Origin: UBA6109 sp035366835
GTDB lineage: Bacteria; Desulfobacterota; Syntrophia; Syntrophales; UBA6109
Assembly: GCA_035366835.1 (NCBI GenBank)
Contig: DAOSIS010000006.1
Coordinates: 1-64,000, forward strand
Direction of reading: 5' to 3'
DNA length: 64,000 nt
Of the stretch, positions 44,087 to 51,901 are shown piece by piece (position 1 is the stretch's first letter; each line of letters opens with the position of its first letter). Below the pieces are notes generated by a model, which did not search any database, was not told the origin of the DNA, and was given only the letters and a program-made list of their open reading frames with translations. The translations under genes were made by a program, and so were the position numbers.

Positions 44087-45706
44087 TCAGGCGGCGTGCG
44101 CCGCCTCTTGCAGCGTCGGGCGGTCCGATTTTGCGTTGTGCGTCCAGTACCAGGAGACGGAGCCGCTGCCCTCGGCCGTCTTGATGAAGCCGGAACGGAT
44201 GAAGGAAGCGATCGTCCGGTCGATGATGGGCCTCTCGGCGCCCGTCGCCTTTTCCAGGCGCTCGCAGAGCACGCCGGCGGCGTCGACGCCGCCCTGCAGG
44301 AGGCTTCGGGGGATCTCTCCAAGGGACTCGATCAGATCTCCCGCGAGGACCTTGTACACGAAGGCCATGCGGAAATGGCCCTCGACCTGCATATCGAGCG
44401 CCGGGCCGTTCGTTCCCTCCCGGTACCCCTTCACCATCGACTGCCACGCCCCGTCCACTTCCCGGTCGAACGCGGCCACGAAGGCCTCGATCTCCTGCGG
44501 GGCAAGGGCGGACGTCCTGACGATGGCGCTGTTGGCGTCGTAGCGCGTCCAGTCGTCCGTGAGGATCTGCAGGTCGTACCGGCCGACCTCTTCCCGCACG
44601 GTGGTGCCGGGAAAGGGCGCGAGGAAATGGTATCCGTAGAGTGCGCCGAGACCGGCCGCGAACTCCCGGGTCTGGCGAAGGGTCTCCGCCGTTTCCCCGG
44701 GGAGCCCCACCATGAAGGACGTATGGCAGACGATCCCCGCCTGCCTGCAGAGATCGACGGCCCTCCGCACCATCTCCAGGGTGATCCCCTTGCGGATGCG
44801 CTTGAGCATCTCCGGGTTCCCCGTCTCGACGCCGAAGCTCACGCTGTCGCAACCGGTTTCCCGCATGATCCTGAGCGTCTCCAGATCGACGGTGTTTGCG
44901 CGCGCAAAGGCGCTCCAGGTGAATTTCAGTCCGCGACGGCGGATCTCCTCGCAGACGGCCCGCACCTTCCCGCCATCGGAGACGAACAGGTCGTCGGCGA
45001 CGTTGATCCGGGTCAGTCCATAAGAGAGGATGTCCTCGATCTCGTCGACGACTCGCTCCGCCCTCCTCGTCCGCACCTTCTTCCCCACCATCCGGCGCCC
45101 GACGCAGAAGATGCACGAATAGGGGCAGCCCCGTCCCGTGACGATGCTGATCGGATACCCCAGGGCCTGATAGCGCGAAAGCGGCAGAAGGTGCCGCGCG
45201 GGCAGCGGCAGCCGATCGAGGTCCTCGATGAAGCCCCGCGGGGCCGTCTTGACGATGCGGCCGTCTTCGCGGAAGGCGATGCCGGAGATTTCACGCCAGC
45301 GGCGGCGGTCTCCGAGGCGCGGCGTCAGTTCCCCGATCGTTTCCTCCCCTTCTCCGATCACGACCAGATCGACGCCCGGATAGCCCGCGAGGACGTTTTC
45401 CGCGTCGAAGGAAACGTGCGGGCCTCCCATCATCGTGATGACTCCGGGATGGTGGCGCTTGGCCGTGCAGACGATCTCCGCAGCCCCGGGGAAATTCAGC
45501 GTCACCGATCCGGCGCCGACGACGTCCGGACGGAACCGGTCGAGCTCCGCGAGGAATTTCTCTGGCGTATAGCGGGAGACGATGTAGTCCAGGAGGCGGA
45601 CCTCCGCTCCGGCGGCCTCGAAGGCGGCCGCCACGTAGGTGAGGCCGAGCGGCGGCGCAGGACATTCCTCCAGAGGGTAAGGCGGAGCGACGATGGCGAC
45701 TTTCAT
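44087..45706 (-). CDS. B12-binding domain radical SAM protein
   Basis: The 539-residue protein has an N-terminal cobalamin-binding-like domain (residues 1-130: PPYPLEECPAPPLGLTYVAA, GGPHVSFD) and a radical SAM core with CPYSCIFC (~residues 177-184), then FGVETGNPEMLKRIRKG. The classical B12 His motif DxHxxG is not visible, as in several class members. Enzymes of this type often methylate or rearrange unactivated carbons. It is last in a six-gene operon. An AAGGAG lies 13 bases before the ATG. Confidence 0.82.
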   Translation of the reverse strand: MKVAIVAPPYPLEECPAPPLGLTYVAAAFEAAGAEVRLLDYIVSRYTPEKFLAELDRFRPDVVGAGSVTLNFPGAAEIVCTAKRHHPGVITMMGGPHVSFDAENVLAGYPGVDLVVIGEGEETIGELTPRLGDRRRWREISGIAFREDGRIVKTAPRGFIEDLDRLPLPARHLLPLSRYQALGYPISIVTGRGCPYSCIFCVGRRMVGKKVRTRRAERVVDEIEDILSYGLTRINVADDLFVSDGGKVRAVCEEIRRRGLKFTWSAFARANTVDLETLRIMRETGCDSVSFGVETGNPEMLKRIRKGITLEMVRRAVDLCRQAGIVCHTSFMVGLPGETAETLRQTREFAAGLGALYGYHFLAPFPGTTVREEVGRYDLQILTDDWTRYDANSAIVRTSALAPQEIEAFVAAFDREVDGAWQSMVKGYREGTNGPALDMQVEGHFRMAFVYKVLAGDLIESLGEIPRSLLQGGVDAAGVLCERLEKATGAERPIIDRTIASFIRSGFIKTAEGSGSVSWYWTHNAKSDRPTLQEAAHAA

Positions 45707-45714
45707 GGTTCGCT

Positions 45715-46437
45715 TCAGTCTCCTTTGCGGGGAAAGAGCAGAGAACGCAGCCATCCCGGGACCGTATTGTCCTTCAGGAAGGCCCGGTCGATCTGCGCGA
45801 ATTGCTCCCGGAGGGCGCCGGGATCGGCAAGCCACTGCGCGCGGGTCCTGACCGGCCGGTTGCGGTCCAGCTCCTTCGTCACGACGGCCGGATTCCCCGC
45901 GGCGACGGTATTGGGCGGAATATCCCGGACGACGACGGAACCCGCCCCGACGATGCTGTTGTCCCCGATGGTGACGCCCTTGCAGACGATGGCGCCGTCC
46001 CCGATCCAGACGTTGTCTCCGATCCTCACCGGTTCCGTCCGCCCCACCGATTCACTGCGGTCGTACAGGCCGTGCCAGTCCGCGTCCGTGACAAAAGCCC
46101 CGTGCGCCAGCATGCAGCTGTGGCCGATGAAGATGTCCGTGGCGGCGCTGATGCGAACGCCGGGGCAGACGAGGGCGTAGTCGCCGATGACGATGCGGCC
46201 CCCTCCCGCAAAGGTCGACCAGACCGTGAAGCGGACCTTCCGGTCCGGCGTCGCGATGACGTTGGTGTACCTGCCGAGGACGACCGGGCCGCCGAAGACC
46301 TCGACGTGCCAGGGTTTGAAGAACAGCGCCCCCTCCCCCATCTTCTCGAATTGCGGACGGAGGAAGTGGTCGGCGTACCATCGCTCGAACCCCATGTAGA
46401 GGCGCTTGACGAAGTAGGGTCGGTGGTCCCGTTTCAA
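45715..46437 (-). CDS. Hexapeptide-repeat acyltransferase
   Basis: The 240-residue protein has a left-handed beta-helix from about residue 60 to 190, with hexapeptide turns such as IVIGDYALVCPGV, VRIGDNVWIGDGAIVCKGVTIGDNSIVGAGSVV and VAAGNPA, typical of O-acetyltransferases for sugars. The last ~45 residues are helical. TTG at 46437 has GGGGAG eight bases upstream and is preferred; the next ATG (46395) has none. Confidence 0.83.
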   Translation of the reverse strand: MKRDHRPYFVKRLYMGFERWYADHFLRPQFEKMGEGALFFKPWHVEVFGGPVVLGRYTNVIATPDRKVRFTVWSTFAGGGRIVIGDYALVCPGVRISAATDIFIGHSCMLAHGAFVTDADWHGLYDRSESVGRTEPVRIGDNVWIGDGAIVCKGVTIGDNSIVGAGSVVVRDIPPNTVAAGNPAVVTKELDRNRPVRTRAQWLADPGALREQFAQIDRAFLKDNTVPGWLRSLLFPRKGD

Positions 46438-46518
46438 GATCTGTCTCCCCTTCGGGCTCTTCGGCGGAAACGGCCGCGGCTGGATTCTATGGCATCCCTG
46501 CGACCATGGATGTGCGGA

Positions 46519-47544
46519 TTACCGCCTCCAGGATTCATGGCGGAACAGCCGTCCCGCCGGCGTCAGATCGTACAGCGTGTCGTAGGCCAGGAGAACCGCC
46601 GCCGCCGTCCAGGACGTCCGTTCTTCCGGCCAGATCACGCCGTCCGGAACCGTCACGCCCATCCAATAGCGTCCCTGATCGTCCTTCTTGTTCAGGATCC
46701 AGTTGAAGAGAATCCGTGCCTGCTCGAAGCGCCCGCATGCGGCGAGCGCCATGACGAGTTCGGACGTCTCGGCGAGCGTCACCCAGGGCTGATCGGAGAC
46801 GCAGCGGACCCCCCAGTCGGGGATGACGAATTTTTCCCAGGATCGATCGATCCGCCGCCGCGCCTCGGCCCCGGTCACGGCGCCGCAGAGGATCGGGTAG
46901 TACCAGTCCATGGAAAAACGCGACTTGATCATGTTGAAGAGACTGGGTTTCATGCGGATCGCCTCCCCGAGCCGGCGCAGCGCCTCTCCCCAGGCGGGCT
47001 TTCGCTTTCCCAGGACGGCCGCCGCGGCCAGGGCGCATCGGAGACTCATGAAGACGGAGCTCGAACCGGTCAGGAGCGCCATCGGGTCCACGGCCCCGTC
47101 GGGGTTCTTCGCCCAGTAGATTTCGCCCGCCCGCGCCTGCAGGCTGACGGCGAAATCGACGCCGGCCTTGACGGTCGGCCACAGCCGCCTGAGGAAGGCC
47201 CTGTCGCCGGTCACGAGATAATGATGAAAGACCCCGACGGCGACGTAGGAAGAGAAATTCGTCTCCCGCGTCCGGTCCTCGGGAACGCCGTCGCGCATGG
47301 ACGACCACCAGCTCCCGTCGTCCAGCTGGGTCGCCGCCATCCACGCGTAGGCGCGCTCCGCATCGCCGATGCGGCCTGCCACGGAAAGTCCCATCGCGCT
47401 CTCCACGTGGTCCCAGGGATCTGTCTTTCCTCCCGGCGACCAGGGGATTTCGCCGTTTTCCTTCTGGACGGCCGCGATGAAGGCGGCCATCTCCTCGATG
47501 TCGACGGGGGCTCCGGCAGCGCTGGGCGAGACTCTGGGATCCAT
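46519..47544 (-). CDS. Alpha-toroid protein of the prenyltransferase/terpene cyclase-like fold
   Basis: The 341-residue protein is all-helical and tryptophan-rich, with QLDDGSWWSS (a QW-like motif Q-x2-D-G-x-W) near residue 75, WDHVESAMGL, and EERTSWTAAAVLLAYDTL at the end. Such repeats occur in (alpha/alpha)6 barrels of squalene-hopene cyclases and some glycoside hydrolases. The DxDD or DDxxD catalytic motifs of terpene cyclases are not evident. Function unknown; operon context suggests glycan or lipid work. Its ATG is one base after the methyltransferase stop. Confidence 0.6.
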   Translation of the reverse strand: MDPRVSPSAAGAPVDIEEMAAFIAAVQKENGEIPWSPGGKTDPWDHVESAMGLSVAGRIGDAERAYAWMAATQLDDGSWWSSMRDGVPEDRTRETNFSSYVAVGVFHHYLVTGDRAFLRRLWPTVKAGVDFAVSLQARAGEIYWAKNPDGAVDPMALLTGSSSVFMSLRCALAAAAVLGKRKPAWGEALRRLGEAIRMKPSLFNMIKSRFSMDWYYPILCGAVTGAEARRRIDRSWEKFVIPDWGVRCVSDQPWVTLAETSELVMALAACGRFEQARILFNWILNKKDDQGRYWMGVTVPDGVIWPEERTSWTAAAVLLAYDTLYDLTPAGRLFRHESWRR

Positions 47545-47545
47545 T

Positions 47546-48250
47546 CTAGTTTCCCTTCCGCAGATAGAATACGATGCTCTTCCCGAGCAGGGGATTCAGC
47601 AATCGGTCCAGAAGCGCCACGGAACGCGGCTTCGCCAGGATGTCCCATTCCAGGAATTTCCTGTAGACGCGGACTGCAAGAGCTCTCTCATTCTTATGCC
47701 CCACGAGGCACCTGAGCCACCAGTAAGGGGCATGCAGGGCATGCCGGTACCGCACCTGGCGGCAGCTCGCTCCCGCCTGCCGAAGCAGGTCCTGCAGTTC
47801 CCCTTTCCTCCAGATGCGGACGTGACCGCCGGGCTCCCGGTGGTAGTCCTCCGAGATCGCCCAGCACAGGCGTTCCGGCCAGTACCGCGGAACGCTCACG
47901 GCAAGGTCGCGTCCTGTCTTGAGGACGCGCACGAGTTCCGCCACGGCCTCGCGGCCGTCGGTCAGGTGCTCCAGGACTTCCGAGCAGACCACGGCGTCGA
48001 AGGTCCCGTCCGGAAAAGGCAGTCTCCCGATGTCGGCTTTCGCCAGGAGCCACCGGCCGTTCCCGTCGCCGTTGAAGGCGGCGAGGTTTTCCGCTGCCTT
48101 CGCCAGGTCGCCTGCGCTCCGGTCGATTCCCACGACCCGCGCCCCGCGGGAAACCAGGGCCTCCACAAGGTGCCGTCCCGTTCCGCAGCCGGCATCGAGG
48201 ATCACCTCTCCGGGCCGGACGCCGATCCGGTCGAATTCAATGGTGAGCAT
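47546..48250 (-). CDS. Class I SAM-dependent methyltransferase
   Basis: The 234-residue protein has motif I ILDAGCGTGRHLVEAL (~residues 17-32), the acidic loop IDRSAGDL, and VCSEVLEHLTDG. The C-terminal half is basic and aromatic, suggesting membrane-near or lipid-linked substrates. It overlaps the glycosyltransferase gene by 14 bp. Confidence 0.85.
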   Translation of the reverse strand: MLTIEFDRIGVRPGEVILDAGCGTGRHLVEALVSRGARVVGIDRSAGDLAKAAENLAAFNGDGNGRWLLAKADIGRLPFPDGTFDAVVCSEVLEHLTDGREAVAELVRVLKTGRDLAVSVPRYWPERLCWAISEDYHREPGGHVRIWRKGELQDLLRQAGASCRQVRYRHALHAPYWWLRCLVGHKNERALAVRVYRKFLEWDILAKPRSVALLDRLLNPLLGKSIVFYLRKGN

Positions 48251-49511
48251 AGATGGCTTCCCGGTAGGCCTCCACCGTCTTCTCCGCCGCGTGCCGCCAG
48301 GTCAGCGACCGACCCACGCGTTCCCTTCCCGCTTCTCCGAGGCGGGCTCTTTCCCCGGGCGAATCGAGCAGGCGCCGGATGGCTTCCGCAAGCGCGCCCG
48401 CGTCGGCTGGGGGCACGAGGATGCCGGCATCGCCGACCACTTCGGGCAGAGCGCCTCCCCGGGTGCTGATGACGGGCACCCCGCAGGCCATCGCCTCCCC
48501 TGCCGGCATTCCGAAGCCCTCGTACAGGGAAGGGACCACCGCCACGGTCGCCTGCGCATACTGACCGGCGAAGGCCTCGTAGGGAATCCGCCCCGTGAAG
48601 GAGACGATGTCGTCGATGCCCAATTCCGCAATCTTCTTCTCCACATCGCCGTTCTTCTTCGGCCGCCCGATCACAACGAGCTCCACCTTTCTCCTCCGGC
48701 GGACGGTGGCGACCGCTTCCAGGAGGTAGGAAAGGCCCTTGAGCGGGATATCGGCGCTGTTGGTCACGAGCAGGCGGTGCGGGTGCCGGGGAACTCCCGG
48801 CAACGGATAGAAGAATTCCGTGTTGATCCCGTTCGGGACGACGCGGAAGCGCTGCAGCGGCAGCCCGAACTCCCGGCTGATGTCGCGTTTCGAGCATTCC
48901 GAAACCGTAATCAGATGGGAGAGCCCCCGGATGACGCGCCGCTGCATCCCGATGAAGGAGTACCAGCGCCGCACCTTCAGCCGCTTCTTCCACGTGTCCG
49001 CAGCGGCCAGTTCCGTTGCCCGGTCCACGGTGATGGGATGGTGGACGGTGGCCACCACGGGAAAACCCATGCGCTTCAGTCCCCAGAGACCGTACGAGAG
49101 GCACTGGTTGTCGTGCACGATGTCGTAACGCGGCCGGCGCCTGCGGAAGTAGCGCCAGGCGCGTACGCCGAAGGTCAGCGGCTCCGGGAATCCCCCGAGG
49201 CACATGCTGAGGAATTCGAAGGCGTTGACCGGCGACAGCAGGGCTCGCCGCTCCTCCGGTTTGAAGAGGTGGTCGGGGTTGTAGAGGTCGAGGCTGGGCA
49301 GCTTGTGGAGAGGGATTCCCCCGTCGAGCACGGGGTACGGCGGACCGGACAGGACATCCACCCCATGACCCAGTTCGCGGAGCGCCTTGCTCAGGTACTT
49401 AACGTAGACCCCCTGTCCGCCCGAGGCGGGATTGCCGCGGTAGGTGAGCAGGCAGATGTTCAGGGAATTCCGGGGGTGCTTCTCACCGGGATCGTCCGCA
49501 TCAACGGTCAT
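48237..49511 (-). CDS. Glycosyltransferase family 4
   Basis: The 424-residue GT-B enzyme has the N-terminal glycine loop GNPASGGQGVYV (~residues 27-38), VTVSECSKRDI and the C-terminal donor site PSLYEGFGMPAGEAMACGVPVI with E-x7-E. It would add a sugar from a nucleotide donor with retention. The ATG at 49511 overlaps the PHP stop (ATGA). Confidence 0.9.
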   Translation of the reverse strand: MTVDADDPGEKHPRNSLNICLLTYRGNPASGGQGVYVKYLSKALRELGHGVDVLSGPPYPVLDGGIPLHKLPSLDLYNPDHLFKPEERRALLSPVNAFEFLSMCLGGFPEPLTFGVRAWRYFRRRRPRYDIVHDNQCLSYGLWGLKRMGFPVVATVHHPITVDRATELAAADTWKKRLKVRRWYSFIGMQRRVIRGLSHLITVSECSKRDISREFGLPLQRFRVVPNGINTEFFYPLPGVPRHPHRLLVTNSADIPLKGLSYLLEAVATVRRRRKVELVVIGRPKKNGDVEKKIAELGIDDIVSFTGRIPYEAFAGQYAQATVAVVPSLYEGFGMPAGEAMACGVPVISTRGGALPEVVGDAGILVPPADAGALAEAIRRLLDSPGERARLGEAGRERVGRSLTWRHAAEKTVEAYREAIYAHH

Positions 49512-50158
49512 GCCGAGGCTCGTTTCACGAGGGCTTCCGAATTCTTCCACATGCCGGCGATCTCATCGCCCGACATCCCCGCACCGCGCGCGATCTTCAT
49601 GACCCGGTCCCTGGGCATCAGGTCTCCGGGCGCGTGACTGTCCGTGTTCAGCAGCAGGGGCGCCCCGGCCGCACGGGCCAGCTTCAGTACGTGGCCGTTG
49701 GTGTAGCTGTGCCCCCCGCGCGTCGTGATTTCCAGGAAGATGCGGCGGGCGGCCGCGGCGGCGGCCTCTTCTTCCGTCAGAAGACCGGGGTGCGCCAGGA
49801 TATCGATATCCGCCTGAAGGGCGGCGGCATTCGTGCCGGGCGGAACAGGCTCCACGATGGTTTCGCCGTGCACGACGACGACGGCGGCGCCCATCGCCCG
49901 GGCCTGACGCGCGAGCGCGGCAATATCCCCCGGCGGGACATGGGTGAGTTCGATGCCCGGCAGCACCGGCATCCGGTAGGCGGCCGCGAGCTTCGGGCAG
50001 ACCTTGACGAGCCTGGGAAGAATGAAGTCGACGTTGGATTCGTCGCCGTGATCGGTGATGGCAAGGGCCCGGTAGCCGGCGGCTACCGCCCGGCTGACCA
50101 GTTCGGAGGGAATCAATTCACCGTCGCTGAACAGGGAGTGTGTGTGCAGATCGATCAT
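49508..50158 (-). CDS. PHP-domain phosphoesterase (histidinol phosphatase-like)
   Basis: The 216-residue protein has the four PHP motifs: DLHTHSLFSDGE, AITDHGD, ILAHPG and NTDSHAPGD, which bind metals at the barrel end. Short PHP proteins act on phosphate mono- or diesters; the operon suggests a sugar or lipid phosphate rather than histidinol phosphate. It is first gene of the operon; GGAGG lies 14 bases before the ATG. Confidence 0.85.
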   Translation of the reverse strand: MIDLHTHSLFSDGELIPSELVSRAVAAGYRALAITDHGDESNVDFILPRLVKVCPKLAAAYRMPVLPGIELTHVPPGDIAALARQARAMGAAVVVVHGETIVEPVPPGTNAAALQADIDILAHPGLLTEEEAAAAAARRIFLEITTRGGHSYTNGHVLKLARAAGAPLLLNTDSHAPGDLMPRDRVMKIARGAGMSGDEIAGMWKNSEALVKRASA

Positions 50159-50294
50159 GATCGCTGTCGCTTCCTCCGTCGCATCGGGTGGCGCGGTCTG
50201 TCAAACGGGATGATTTTGCGGCAGATCTAACAGATTCGTGACTGCAGGTCAACCGGCAATACCCTGCGCCAAAATCTTCTGTGATACATTCTTC

Positions 50295-50323
50295 TTGACG
50301 CACAAGAAACGTCTCGGTATCCT
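50295..50323 (+). promoter_or_regulatory. Promoter of the trehalose operon
   Basis: TTGACG (50295-50300), 17-bp spacer, TATCCT (50318-50323). It lies in the 225-bp gap between the divergent PHP gene and the SPFH fragment. This stretch is more AT-rich than its surroundings. Confidence 0.55.
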
Positions 50324-50341
50324 TCGACCACGCAAAAGTAA

Positions 50342-50761
50342 GTTCTTATCTTATCAGTCAACATCGTTTATCAGACGATCGGATTGAAGTTCAAGGAACG
50401 CATCATCGATCCCGCGGTTCAGGAAGCCGGCAAGGCCGTGACCGCGAAGGATACGGCGGAAGAGCTGATCACGAAGAGGCCCGCGGTCAGCAATGCCATG
50501 AAACATAACCTGACCGACAGGTCGATAACGCATCATATCGCGGTTGAGGCCTTCTCCAGCGTCGGCTTCAGTTTCTCGAAAGTCTTCCTGGAGGCCATCG
50601 AATCGAAACAGACCGTGGAACAGCTCGCCCTGAAGGTGAAACGGGATCTGGAAAGAATCAAGATCGAAACGGAACAGAAGATCAAGGCGACCAAGGCCGA
50701 GGCGGAATCGCTGAAAATACAAAGCCTGAAAATCCGAAGAAAGGACGGAGGATCGCTATGA
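50342..50761 (+). pseudogene. Truncated SPFH/prohibitin-family gene
   Basis: The open frame begins after a TAA at 50339 and reads NIVYQTIGLKFKERIIDPAVQEAG, then AKDTAEELITKRPAV and a charged coiled coil (KRDLERIKIETEQKIKATKAEAESL). This is the C-terminal half of the SPFH domain plus the helical stalk of prohibitin-like proteins. The N-terminal anchor and first half of the domain are missing. The only start seen is TTG at 50384. The stop overlaps the MscS ATG, so translation of the fragment could still serve coupling. Confidence 0.7.
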
Positions 50762-51852
50762 ATCATTTGAACGACTGGGTGGCAGCATCCGCTTGGAAGA
50801 GTTTAGGGATTTCCGTCCTCATCCTGTCGGCGGCCTTTGCTTGCGGATTTGTCCTTCACAGGATTCTTTTCGGCATTCTAGGACGGATTGCCCAGAAAAC
50901 CTCCTGGGGTGAGAAGACCCTTACTTACACACGGAAACCCAGCCGCATCCTGTTTCCTCTGCTGATCATCAACCTGGTTGCGCCTGTTCTCGATCTTCCT
51001 GAGCGTCCGCTGAGCTTTCTGAATCACATCCTCACCATTCTCTTCATCGGTTCACTCGCCTACCTCTTCGTCAGTATGATCCACCTTCTCCGGGATTTCC
51101 TGCTCTCCCGCCACGACATACAAGCCGCAGACAATCTTCGGGCACGCAAGATTTACACCCAGGTCCATGTGTTGGAAAAAGTGCTGCTCACCATCGTGGT
51201 CGTTGTTTCCATTTCCTTTATCCTGATGACCTTTGACAGCATTCGCCAAATCGGTGTCAGCTTGCTGGCCTCCGCGGGTATTGCCGGGATCATTATCGGC
51301 ATTGCGGCCCAAAAAAGCATCGGGACGCTGCTGGCGGGCATTCAGGTCGCACTGACCCAACCCATCCGCCTGGATGACGTGGTGATCGTCGAGGGTGAAT
51401 GGGGTCGGATTGAAGAGATTACGCTGACGTATGTGGTCGTGCGTATTTGGGACTTGCGACGGCTCGTCCTTCCGATTACGTACTTCATTGAAAAACCCTT
51501 CCAAAACTGGACGCGCTCCTCCTCGGAACTTCTCGGCACGGTGTTCATTCACACGGATTACACCGTGCCGGTGGATGCCGTGCGCCGGGAACTGGAACGC
51601 ATCGTAAAGCCGCATCCTCTGTGGGATGGAAAGGTTTGCGCGGTGCATGTCACCGACTGCAAGCCGTGGACCCTGGAAACCCGCCTGCTTGTGAGCACCC
51701 GCTCTTCGGGGGACGGTTGGGAATTGCGCTGCCATGTGCGTGAAAAAATGGTGGCGTTTCTGCAAAAGAACTATCCCGGCAGCCTCCCCAAGATACGGGC
51801 GGAACTGGGCGGCCCGACGGTCCCGGAAAAGGAAATAGGAGTCAGCCCTTGA
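50758..51852 (+). CDS. MscS-family mechanosensitive channel
   Basis: The 364-residue protein has about four to five membrane helices in residues 1-175, the pore-lining glycine- and alanine-rich TM3 (LLASAGIAGIIIGIAAQKSIGTLLAGI) and the beta domain with PIRLDDVVIVEGEWGRIEEI. It releases solutes on osmotic downshift. It is the partner one expects beside a compatible-solute pathway, and lies 49 bp before the OtsA fusion. Confidence 0.92.
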   Translation: MNHLNDWVAASAWKSLGISVLILSAAFACGFVLHRILFGILGRIAQKTSWGEKTLTYTRKPSRILFPLLIINLVAPVLDLPERPLSFLNHILTILFIGSLAYLFVSMIHLLRDFLLSRHDIQAADNLRARKIYTQVHVLEKVLLTIVVVVSISFILMTFDSIRQIGVSLLASAGIAGIIIGIAAQKSIGTLLAGIQVALTQPIRLDDVVIVEGEWGRIEEITLTYVVVRIWDLRRLVLPITYFIEKPFQNWTRSSSELLGTVFIHTDYTVPVDAVRRELERIVKPHPLWDGKVCAVHVTDCKPWTLETRLLVSTRSSGDGWELRCHVREKMVAFLQKNYPGSLPKIRAELGGPTVPEKEIGVSP

Positions 51853-51901
51853 GGAGGTCCAGCAAGTTCCGCGGCCTCAAAGGAAAGGCAGGGTGTGAGA
51901 A

